DNA from: Terriglobales bacterium
Lineage (GTDB): Bacteria; Acidobacteriota; Terriglobia; Terriglobales; Acidobacteriaceae
Assembly: GCA_015655195.1 (NCBI GenBank)
Contig: JAATFM010000324.1
Location: forward strand, 1-42,317
DNA: 42,317 nt
Reading direction: 5' to 3'
The notes under the pieces are model-generated. The model had not been told where the DNA came from, ran no database searches, and was given only the letters and a program-made list of their open reading frames with translations. A program made the position numbers and the translations under genes. Shown one piece after another: positions 26,564 through 33,385 of this stretch. Within the stretch, counting starts at the first letter, position 1; the number at the start of each line of letters is the position of its first letter.

Positions 26564-26902
26564 ATGATGAACCCGCTCAAAATGGCCGAAATGCTCTCCC
26601 AGGCCAACCAGCTCAAAGAGGAGATGAACCACAAGCTCGAGCAGACAGTCGTCGAGGGTTCAAGCGGCGGCGGAGCGGTAACTGCGACGCTGAACGGCAA
26701 GAAGCAGCTTCTCAAAATCCGCATCGATCCCTCGGCTGTGGTGAGCCTCAGCGGCGCGCAGCCCGATGTCGAAATGCTCGAAGACCTCGTTGTAGCAGCG
26801 GTGAACGAGGCCGGCCGGCGTGCCGATGACGCGATTCAGGCCAATGCCAAGAACCTGCTTGGCGGGCTCAACATTCCCGGATTCGGGTCAGGCTTGGAAT
26901 AG
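26564..26902 (+). CDS. ybaB: Nucleoid-associated protein, YbaB/EbfC family
   Basis: This 112-residue protein has the YbaB/EbfC pattern: a helical N-terminus ('MAEMLSQANQLKEEM'), the central strand 'VTATLNGKKQLLKIRIDPS', and a C-terminal helix 'EDLVVAAVNEAGRRADD'. Family members form dimers that bind and bend DNA. The start is ATG 26564 or the adjacent ATG at 26567, with AGGAG 8 bases upstream. recR starts 9 bases after the stop, the classical pairing with dnaX and recR that links it to DNA repair or replication, though its exact job is unsettled in the family. Confidence 0.93.
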   Translation: MMNPLKMAEMLSQANQLKEEMNHKLEQTVVEGSSGGGAVTATLNGKKQLLKIRIDPSAVVSLSGAQPDVEMLEDLVVAAVNEAGRRADDAIQANAKNLLGGLNIPGFGSGLE

Positions 26903-26911
26903 AGGCAGACA

Positions 26912-27511
26912 GTGTCACGCTACGCGGAGCCGATGGCGCGGCTCATTGAAGAACTCAAGAAGCTACCCGGCGTGGGAACCAAGAGCGCACAGCGTTTCGC
27001 CTTCCACATTCTGCGCGGCTCGGACGAAGACGCTACGGCGCTTGCCGCCGCCGTAGAGGGCCTCAAGGCCAGCCTGCGTCTCTGCTCCGTCTGCAACAAC
27101 GTGACCGACGTGGACCCTTGCGTCTACTGCGCCAACCCGATACGGAACCAGCGCCTCATCTGCGTCGTCGAAGAGCCGACCAGCATCGCGGCCATCGAGC
27201 GCACGCGTGGCTACATGGGCGTCTATCACGTGCTGCATGGCACGCTTTCACCGCTGCACGGCGTGGGGCCGGAACAGTTGCGGGCGCAGGGATTACTGAA
27301 GCGCGTCGAAGGCGGTGGCATCGATGAAGTGATTCTCGCCACCAGCCCCACGCTCGAAGGCGAAGCAACGGCATCATGGCTGGCCTCAGCGCTCAAGCCT
27401 GCCCAAGTCCGCGTTACCCGGATTGCCACCGGCGTGCCGGCAGGCAGCGACATCGAATACGCCGACGAGGTAACAATGGCGCGGGCGATGGAAGGCCGGC
27501 GCGAGCTTTAG
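26912..27511 (+). CDS. recR: Recombination mediator protein RecR
   Basis: RecR works with RecF and RecO to load RecA onto gapped DNA. This 199-residue product has the helix-hairpin-helix 'KKLPGVGTKSAQRFAFHI', the zinc finger with Cys58, 61, 70 and 73 ('CSVCNN', 'CVYC'), and the Toprim domain starting 'RLICVVEEPTSIAAIERT' and including 'ATSPTLEGEATA'. It ends in the usual 'GSDIEYADEVTMARAMEGR' region. The start is GTG 26912. The stop overlaps the stop of the convergent gene by 2 bases (tag 27509-27511 on plus; tta 27508-27510 on minus). Length is normal. Confidence 0.95.
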   Translation: MSRYAEPMARLIEELKKLPGVGTKSAQRFAFHILRGSDEDATALAAAVEGLKASLRLCSVCNNVTDVDPCVYCANPIRNQRLICVVEEPTSIAAIERTRGYMGVYHVLHGTLSPLHGVGPEQLRAQGLLKRVEGGGIDEVILATSPTLEGEATASWLASALKPAQVRVTRIATGVPAGSDIEYADEVTMARAMEGRREL

Positions 27512-29550
27512 CGCTTCTTGCCTGCTGGCTTTTTTATCGGTTTGGCGCTCTTCTGCGGCTTCAGCTTCGGTTTGACCGGTGCTGCTGTCTTCTTTGCCTT
27601 GTTCGTCGCGGGCTTTACGGGGGGAGCTATGGGAACCGGCCTGGGAGTCGGCTTTGCGGCAGGCTTTTTCACCGCTGGTTTGGCAGCGGTCTTTGCCGGC
27701 GCTTTCTTTGCCGCCGACGCGGGAGCCGGCTTGGAAGCAGCCTTCGCCGGAGCCTTGGCAGGCACGGATTGTACGGCCTTCGCCGGAGCAGCTTCCTTCT
27801 TCAGCACAGGCGCGGGCTTCAGCGCAGACGCAACTTTCGCGGGAGCCGGCGCGGCCTTTGCGGGAGCGGCAGCCCTGGCCGCAACCGGAGCCGGTTTATC
27901 CGGTGCAGACTCGTGCTGGACTGGCTTCTGAGCTGGCTTCAGGGCCAGTTTGTGAGCTGTCTCGGGCTTTTCCAGTTTTGCAGCAGCCGGAGCCGTTGCC
28001 TTTCCGCGCCTCGCCGGAGTAGGCCGATGCTCTTCCTCCTCGTCGGATTCGATCTCCTCGTGCTCTTCCAAATCCTCGTGCGCCTCCGCATCGCGGCTGT
28101 CGCCCGTATCGCCGCCTCTCGGCAGGCCGAGACCGACCTCGTCCTCGCCGCCCATGTCATCCAGGTCCTCGTCGGAATGCGCGTGCTCCATCTCCTCGTC
28201 CTCGTCGAAGTCCTTGACGCGCGACTCGGCGGCGCGGCGGCCGCGCGGGCGCTTGATCGTGACCGGCTGCGGTGGCGGGGGCGGAGAATGCGGCTCAAGA
28301 TACGCCTTCATCTCCTCCGGCGTCGAGAGCCTGCCGTCGATCAGCTCCAGAAAGATTGCCTGCACCAGATCGTTGTAGCCGGGCAGCTCGGGCTTGATCC
28401 GCATCTCCTGCATCAGCGCGTAAGGAATCTGCTTGCGGGTCTCCGGCCATACCTTCAGGAACTGGTTGTAGCGCTCCTTCACAGCCGAGTCCTTGCTCGT
28501 AAAGCCAAGCCAGAGAACTGCTTCCGGATCATAGCTCGTGAAGAGCCTGTAGTTTGCCGAAGGAACCTTATTCTCTTTGGCCAGCAGCACCTTTGCATAT
28601 GCGGCAGCGGCAGCATCCAGGCCGTTCCACTCTTCTACAAAACCGGGACGCAGCAGGGCCTTTTTCAGAGCGGACAAATCTTTGGGCTGGAGCTTCGCGG
28701 TCAGCAACTGCATCTGCCCGGCAGACATATCGGCGTGTACACCCTGCATGAGCAGTTCGACGCGCAAGTCATGCAGCGCGTGCAGCCTGGCGACATCGGC
28801 CTTCGCGTGAGTCCACTGCGGAAAGAGTGCCTTCATCCAACCTTCAGCCTCGAAGGCTTCGAGCACTTTGAGGCCGTCGTCCTCGTGGCCGATCTGTTCC
28901 AGCTCCCGGCTAAGGGCGAATTTGGTCAGATATTCGATGGCCCCTTCGGACTTGGCGTTCTCGTAGCGCTGCTGGCTGCGGGGATCGAGTTCCCAGCCCA
29001 GCCGAACCTTGAACCGCGTAGCGCGGATCAGCAGAGAGGGATCTTCGATAAAGCCGTAATTCGAGACCAGCCGCAGGGTGCGGGTTTCAATGTCCGCCAC
29101 GCCGTTGAGCGGGTCCATGAGGAGGCCGTAAGAGCCCTCGTTGAGCGAAATCGCCATGGCGTTGGCGGTAAAGTCGCGGCGGCGCAGGTCGTCCTGAATC
29201 GTAGCAGGGGAGTAAACCGGGTGGCCCAGCTTGGGATATTCGATACGGTGCGTGCTGACGAGGTCCACGCGGACGGTGCCGGGGAAACAGAGGTAAAGAG
29301 TGCGGGAAACCTCGTCCTCACCCCATACCTTCGCGCCAGTTTTCTCAAGCCTTTTCTTTAACTTGAGAGCATTTCCCTGAACCGTCACTTCAAGCTCGCG
29401 CACCGCGTGGCCGCTGGTTAGATCACGGACCGCGTCTCCGGTAAGAAAGTGAATCTGCTCGGCCTCGCGGGCAATCTCGCGAAGCTGGCGAAGTGCATTT
29501 TGCTGGTCCGCGGAGAGCCGGTTTTCCAGCAGGTAAACGTAGTCGGGCAT
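27508..29550 (-). CDS. CCA-adding enzyme/poly(A) polymerase-like protein with histone-H1-like tail
   Basis: The N-terminal 410 residues of this 680-residue protein are class II nucleotidyltransferase-like. 'TGDAVRDLTSGHAVRELEVTV' (residues 38-57) fits GGxVRD...DxD except that the metal-binding Asp-x-Asp is Glu52-x-Glu54. 'RVDLVST', 'RRRDFTANAMA' (123-133) and 'EDPSLLIRATRFKVRLG' (169-185) are intact. Such enzymes add CCA or poly(A) to RNA 3' ends. An acidic stretch (448-508) and a 170-residue Lys/Ala/Pro tail follow, with many KPA and AKKAPAK-like units as in histone H1. The tail is unusual for this enzyme family. The ATG ending at 29550 has GGAG 7 bases upstream. Activity is uncertain given Glu-x-Glu. 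Confidence 0.82.
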   Translation of the reverse strand: MPDYVYLLENRLSADQQNALRQLREIAREAEQIHFLTGDAVRDLTSGHAVRELEVTVQGNALKLKKRLEKTGAKVWGEDEVSRTLYLCFPGTVRVDLVSTHRIEYPKLGHPVYSPATIQDDLRRRDFTANAMAISLNEGSYGLLMDPLNGVADIETRTLRLVSNYGFIEDPSLLIRATRFKVRLGWELDPRSQQRYENAKSEGAIEYLTKFALSRELEQIGHEDDGLKVLEAFEAEGWMKALFPQWTHAKADVARLHALHDLRVELLMQGVHADMSAGQMQLLTAKLQPKDLSALKKALLRPGFVEEWNGLDAAAAAYAKVLLAKENKVPSANYRLFTSYDPEAVLWLGFTSKDSAVKERYNQFLKVWPETRKQIPYALMQEMRIKPELPGYNDLVQAIFLELIDGRLSTPEEMKAYLEPHSPPPPPQPVTIKRPRGRRAAESRVKDFDEDEEMEHAHSDEDLDDMGGEDEVGLGLPRGGDTGDSRDAEAHEDLEEHEEIESDEEEEHRPTPARRGKATAPAAAKLEKPETAHKLALKPAQKPVQHESAPDKPAPVAARAAAPAKAAPAPAKVASALKPAPVLKKEAAPAKAVQSVPAKAPAKAASKPAPASAAKKAPAKTAAKPAVKKPAAKPTPRPVPIAPPVKPATNKAKKTAAPVKPKLKPQKSAKPIKKPAGKKR

Positions 29551-29643
29551 CGAGACTCCAAGTGCCTGATGCGCTTATGCTTAGCTCGCATCCGGCACGG
29601 ATTGCAAAGGTGTACATTATCACAACTGGAACGGAATGGCTAG

Positions 29644-30306
29644 ATGTTCTTTGCACCGGAACCAGTGAAAACGGGAATGATGAGAACGGGGACTAAGGGA
29701 CTGAGGAACTTGAGACTTGCCATTGTTTTGTCGGGAATCCAGGCCGACACCCCCAAAGGTCTGCTGTCATGCGAAGATTCTTGTGTGGCTTCCCAGCGCA
29801 AACCCGTGATTGTACGCAGGTTTGCACGCGACTGGTTTTCCGGGTACGCGCCGGCAGCTTTCCCTACCGACTCGCCCGCTCAGACACCCGCCCAGACTGC
29901 GGAACTGGAGATTCTGGACCCGGCGGGGAAGGTTCTGCGCTTCGCATGGGAGTCGGTGAAATGGGTCTGCTACGTCCGCGACCTGCCCACTGGCCCGACC
30001 GGCGACCCGAATCCTGAGCGGCTGCTGCATAAGCGCTTCACGGTGCGTCCCCGGACAGCGGGGTTGTGGCTGCGAATGACGCTCGCCGACGGCGACGAGT
30101 TGGAGGGGCTGGCCGCGAACGACCGCAGCCTGATCGACGGCGCGGGCCTGCTGCTGACCCCACCCGACCTGCGCTCGAACACGCAGCGGATTTTTGTCCC
30201 GCGCCTAGCGATTCAGCGGCTGGAGGTTGTGAGCCTGATCGGGGCGGGACGGCGCAGCCGGCAATCCACCGTGCCACAGCAGGAACTCTTCCCCGGCGAG
30301 GAGTAG
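29644..30306 (+). CDS. Conserved hypothetical protein, acidobacterial
   Basis: This frame encodes up to 220 residues. The conserved-looking part starts near 'QRKPVIVRRFARDWFSGY' and runs through 'AELEILDPAGKVLRFAWESVKWVCYVRD', 'FTVRPRTAGLWLRMTLADGDELEG' and 'FVPRLAIQRLEVVSLIG'. It reads as a beta-rich soluble protein without signal peptide or membrane helix. I do not recognise a named function. The start is uncertain: ATG 29644, ATG 29677/29680 or GTG 29785 are all possible, and the first 45 residues look unlike coding protein. Divergent from the nucleotidyltransferase, 93 bp apart. Confidence 0.65.
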   Translation: MFFAPEPVKTGMMRTGTKGLRNLRLAIVLSGIQADTPKGLLSCEDSCVASQRKPVIVRRFARDWFSGYAPAAFPTDSPAQTPAQTAELEILDPAGKVLRFAWESVKWVCYVRDLPTGPTGDPNPERLLHKRFTVRPRTAGLWLRMTLADGDELEGLAANDRSLIDGAGLLLTPPDLRSNTQRIFVPRLAIQRLEVVSLIGAGRRSRQSTVPQQELFPGEE

Positions 30307-30424
30307 GCCCGGAAAGCAACAAGCAAGGCACAGGCGAGGCCCGCCCTTTGCAAAAAATTCATCTCGTGCGACACTTCATGCGTCCAAGTTTGTGTACGCG
30401 CTGTGCCTGGCGCCGAGGCCCATC

Positions 30425-31189
30425 ATGCCTGTCACCTTCACACGAACACCGCCCGAGGTTGAACGAAAGGTTCCCGGAGTCGGCGGAAAACCGCCCGTAG
30501 ACCGGCGCCCGACCGGCGGCGGCGGGGGAGGAGGCGACGACGACTGGCAGGGACCGCGCGGAAACGCCCGCGACCGGCTGCATCGCTTCCGCATCTTCGT
30601 CTTTTTTGGCCTGGCCGCCGACATGATGGCCTTTGCTGTGCTGGTGGTGTTTTTCTTTGCCCGGCAGGCTGGCACGCACCTGGACCCGCGAACCTACGAG
30701 ATGATCGGCGACTGGCATCCCATCCTGCTGCCGCCGATCGTTTATCTCAATACGGCGGTGCTGCTGCTGAGCAGCCTGACGATGGAAATGGCACGGCGCA
30801 GCATCTTTCGCGAGATCGATGTGCTGGAGGAGTGGTTCGGGCTGGGCAAGCCGGCAGTAAAGCGGGCGCTGCCGTGGGTAGCCGCAACACTGCTTCTGGG
30901 CGGTCTCTTTCTGGCCGGGCAGGCCGAGGCGTGGCGGCAGTTGACCGCAGAGGGCTTTGCCTTCAACCAGTGGTCCACGCCTGCAAGCTACTTTTTCTAC
31001 CTGATCACCGGCCTGCACGCCGTGCATCTGGTGCTGGGCGTAGCTTTTCTGGTCTTTTGCCTCTCCGCGCTAGGCTTGCTCCGACAGGTGCAGTCCAGGC
31101 AGATTGCCGTGGACGCGACAGCCTGGTACTGGCACACGATGGGCGCGGCATGGCTGCTGCTGCTGGCGGTTTTGGCAGCGGGACAGTAA
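30425..31189 (+). CDS. Heme-copper oxidase subunit III (cytochrome c oxidase subunit III-like)
   Basis: This 254-residue membrane protein has a Gly/Pro-rich cytoplasmic start ('PTGGGGGGGDDDW') and five transmembrane helices, the usual bacterial subunit III form. Family marks include 'GQAEAWRQL' with the conserved Glu in helix three, 'FYLITGLHAVHLVLG' with the HxxxH-like pair, and the C-terminal 'AWYWHTMGAAWLLLLAV'. Subunit III stabilises the catalytic core of terminal oxidases that reduce oxygen. No subunit I, II or IV gene is next to it, so it is an orphan here. ATG 30425 is preferred to 30392 because the upstream part looks non-coding. The nuo operon begins 1.3 kb downstream. Confidence 0.88.
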   Translation: MPVTFTRTPPEVERKVPGVGGKPPVDRRPTGGGGGGGDDDWQGPRGNARDRLHRFRIFVFFGLAADMMAFAVLVVFFFARQAGTHLDPRTYEMIGDWHPILLPPIVYLNTAVLLLSSLTMEMARRSIFREIDVLEEWFGLGKPAVKRALPWVAATLLLGGLFLAGQAEAWRQLTAEGFAFNQWSTPASYFFYLITGLHAVHLVLGVAFLVFCLSALGLLRQVQSRQIAVDATAWYWHTMGAAWLLLLAVLAAGQ

Positions 31190-31348
31190 TTCCCTGCTGC
31201 TTGTTCGACCCGTTAATTCCAGGCAACCACCTGCAGGAATAACGCATCCTACTCAGACAGACGGTGGATTATATCTCCCCTTCCATAAGGCAGTGCTTGC
31301 TATGCAAAGGAGAGAGTGCGGTCCGCGACGATAAACAAAGGGAAAGCA

Positions 31349-31528
31349 TCAGGCGTGCCCCTTCTTGCGCGGCTGGCTTAATTGTCTGGTCAGTACAAAA
31401 CGTGCATAGGACCGACTCATGCAGGTGTGACAACGCATCGGCGTCATCAATAATATGAGACGCGGCAAATCACACACGCGCAAGCGGGAGGGATAGACTT
31501 TCATTGATCCGCATTTCAGGCATAGCAT
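31349..31528 (-). CDS. Small zinc-ribbon-like protein
   Basis: From the ATG ending at 31528, 59 residues are encoded: 'MLCLKCGSMKVYPSRLRVCD', a hydrophobic turn, 'MRCHTCMSRSYARFVL', and a basic tail. The CxxC...CxxC spacing with 'GS-x-V-x-x-SR' and 'RCHxCxxRxY' resembles small acidobacterial zinc-ribbon proteins. No close ribosome site is visible; a longer frame starts at 31621. It lies in an AT-rich spacer and is low-confidence but not random-looking. Confidence 0.5.
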   Translation of the reverse strand: MLCLKCGSMKVYPSRLRVCDLPRLILLMTPMRCHTCMSRSYARFVLTRQLSQPRKKGHA

Positions 31529-31880
31529 AACCACCAAGGCTCCAAATCTGTGTCGGAAGCCGCGTCCTAAATGACAATGACCTGAGTGATTTTCTCTGGT
31601 AATTGAACAGCGGCCACACATCCTTACCGCCTTTGCAGAAAAGACTTGAATCGTTGCAGGATTGTAAGTTCAGGCGGACAGCTAAAGTATATCTCCTGAA
31701 CACGCTGCATCAAAAGTTGTATTGCTTTTCTTTGTGAATCGCCTGAACGTAGATTATTTCCGGCATATACATATAAATCGAATTGCGAAGCTTAAATAAA
31801 ATCGCTCTGGCCCTCGAAGCCAAACTGCATTTTTTTTCGAAGGGCTCTAATTTATCCTGCTCTCCTGCAAAAAACTTACT
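31529..31880. other. AT-rich intergenic stretch, no gene seen
   Basis: This 350-bp stretch is clearly richer in A and T than its surroundings and shows no convincing frame. It contains gttcaggcg (31668-31676) inverted as cgcctgaac (31740-31748), with a third cctgaac at 31695-31701. These may be binding sites for a regulator of the flanking small minus-strand genes. Confidence 0.4.
31810..31845 (-). terminator. Possible terminator of the 103-residue minus-strand gene
   Basis: The arms gccctcgaa (31810-31818) and ttcgaagggc (31836-31845) form an imperfect stem with one bulge, 36 bases after the end of the minus-strand gene. Read on the minus strand, an A-run is in the loop and a weak T-rich stretch follows about 15 bases later. 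It is not a textbook intrinsic terminator. Confidence 0.3.
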
Positions 31881-32192
31881 CTAGCGGCGGCGCGGGGAAA
31901 AGAATGCCATGCAGCGCTCGGCAAGGGTGGGAACCGGCGGGCACTCGTAATAAATATTGCGGTTGAGGGCCATGAGGATTCGCATGGCCTGAATCTGCGC
32001 CTCGTTTCCCTCAATCCGCCTGCCGTGATGGATGTACTCGTCGGCCAGGTACTCGATGGCATGGGCGAGCATCTCAAGGGCGCGGCCAGCCTGGCGGCTG
32101 ATGTGGCGCGGTCGCGGCGAAGGCCGTCCATGCCCGGGCACGGCAATCGGGGAAGCCTGAGGCGTGAAGCCCGAGGTGGCTGTCGCAACCAT
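31881..32192 (-). CDS. Conserved-looking hypothetical protein
   Basis: This 103-residue product starts at the ATG ending at 32192 and has a strong AAGGAG site 9 bases upstream, so it is probably real. The first 35 residues are Pro/Arg-rich and disordered. The rest is helical: 'RALEMLAHAIEYLADEYIHHG', 'GNEAQIQAMRILMALNRNIYYE' and 'PTLAERCMAFF'. No family is recognised, and there is no signal peptide or membrane helix. It is divergent from the nuo operon, sharing a 294-bp upstream gap. Confidence 0.68.
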   Translation of the reverse strand: MVATATSGFTPQASPIAVPGHGRPSPRPRHISRQAGRALEMLAHAIEYLADEYIHHGRRIEGNEAQIQAMRILMALNRNIYYECPPVPTLAERCMAFFSPRRR

Positions 32193-32373
32193 GATGAGGT
32201 TCTCCTTAAGGTGCTTTTCGACTTTAGCGATTTTTTCTTCATATTACCGAAGTACTGTCCCACATTGGGAGAATGCAATGTGAGCCGCTCGAAATGCGTA
32301 GGCCCGCGGCTGCGGCAGGCGGCCCCCAACGCAATCTGCCGCGATTCAACGCGGTGTGGCGCGCGTCACTGCC

Positions 32374-32402
32374 TTGACGGAAGCAGCCTGAAAACCTAAT
32401 CT
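32374..32402 (+). promoter_or_regulatory. Candidate promoter of the nuo operon
   Basis: TTGACG (32374-32379, 5 of 6 to the -35 consensus) and TAATCT (32397-32402, weak -10) are 17 bases apart and about 85 bases before nuoA. It lies in the 294-bp gap (32193-32486) between the divergent hypothetical gene and nuoA, which holds no gene on either strand. Confidence 0.35.
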
Positions 32403-32486
32403 CAAATCAGCGGCTTATCGTGCAGCACCAGGGCACAGAGTTAGAGTGCCAACCACATATTTCACCTTTACTTCCGGGCGTGCGAG

Positions 32487-32894
32487 ATGACATCGTTTCC
32501 CTACCACTGGCAATATCTCCCGCTGCTGCTGCAGATCGTGGTGGCATTCGGCATGGGCATGGGCATGGTTGTAGGCTCATGGTTCGTTGGCCGGCACCGC
32601 AACTCCAAGGTGAAGCTGGCCGCCTACGAGTGCGGCATTGAGGCCGTGGGCGACGCGCGGCAGCGCTTCAGCGTTCGTTTCTACATGGTGGCAATGCTTT
32701 TCATCCTCTTCGACGTGGAAGCGGTCTTCATGATGCCGTGGGCGGTGATTTATACAAAACTGCCCGCCATCACTGGCTCGCGCTTCTTCGGCTTCTGGGA
32801 AATGATCGTCTATCTCGGATTCGTGGCCGTGGGACTCTTTTACATTGTGCGCAAAGGCATCCTGGACTGGAGCCTGGACAAGGCGGATCTCTGA
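32487..32894 (+). CDS. nuoA: NADH-quinone oxidoreductase subunit A
   Basis: NuoA is a small membrane subunit of complex I. The 135-residue product has three transmembrane helices and the signature 'YECGIEAVGDARQRFSVRFY' followed by 'LFILFDVEAVFMMPWA', whose acidic residues lie in the quinone/proton-channel region. The start is ATG 32487; upstream GTGCGAG gives a weak site. It leads the operon. The stop and the nuoC start overlap as TGATG, so the usual second gene, nuoB, is not here and there is no space for a remnant. Confidence 0.95.
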   Translation: MTSFPYHWQYLPLLLQIVVAFGMGMGMVVGSWFVGRHRNSKVKLAAYECGIEAVGDARQRFSVRFYMVAMLFILFDVEAVFMMPWAVIYTKLPAITGSRFFGFWEMIVYLGFVAVGLFYIVRKGILDWSLDKADL

Positions 32895-33385
32895 TGGCGG
32901 ATGGGAAGCCGACTCTTCTCGGCAAGGCCGCGGTGATCGAAAGCCTGCCGGAACATCCGGCGGTGAAGGCGCTCGGCGACTTGATTACCGATGCGAAATT
33001 CGACCGCGGCGAACTGACACTGACCGTTGCGAAAGATTCGATTATTGAGGCGCTGAAGGCCGTGAAGGCCGCCGGCTACAACGCATTTCAAGATATGACG
33101 GCGGTAGACTGGTATCCCTCCACGCCGCGCTTCCAGTTGAGCTATCACATTCAGTCGCACTCGCTGAAGGAGTTGTTGCGGCTGCGCGTCGTGCTCGATG
33201 AGGAAGATGCGGTCATCGAGTCGATCACGCATGTCTGGGAAGGCGCGAACTACTACGAACGCGAGGTCTTCGATCTCTTTGGCATTCGCTTCGAGGGGCA
33301 TCCGAACCTGCGCCGCATCCTGATGCCGGACGAGTGGACCGGGCATCCGCTGCGCAAGGACTATCCGGTGGAGGGGTATCGGTAA
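32894..33385 (+). CDS. nuoC: NADH-quinone oxidoreductase subunit C
   Basis: NuoC is a peripheral-arm subunit that contacts NuoD and NuoB. This 163-residue protein shows the 30-kDa-subunit pattern: 'AGYNAFQDMTAVDW', 'LRLRVVLDEEDAVIESITHVWEGANYYEREVFDLFGI' in pieces, and 'HPNLRRILMPDEWTGHPLRKDYP'. The start ATG overlaps the nuoA stop. It is a separate gene rather than the nuoCD fusion of enterobacteria. The stop TAA overlaps the nuoD ATG by one base. All conserved parts look intact. Confidence 0.95.
   Translation: MADGKPTLLGKAAVIESLPEHPAVKALGDLITDAKFDRGELTLTVAKDSIIEALKAVKAAGYNAFQDMTAVDWYPSTPRFQLSYHIQSHSLKELLRLRVVLDEEDAVIESITHVWEGANYYEREVFDLFGIRFEGHPNLRRILMPDEWTGHPLRKDYPVEGYR

Noticed and set aside
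28000-28260. Alternating acidic/basic low-complexity DNA as a repeat or CRISPR-like array
   Set aside because: The pattern follows codons of an acidic then Lys/Ala/Pro-rich protein tail, without regular spacers.
27376-29361. A 661-codon plus-strand frame opposite the nucleotidyltransferase gene
   Set aside because: It is the antisense shadow of the real minus-strand gene. Its composition is Arg/Leu/Cys-rich and shows no domain, while the minus-strand product has clear motifs.
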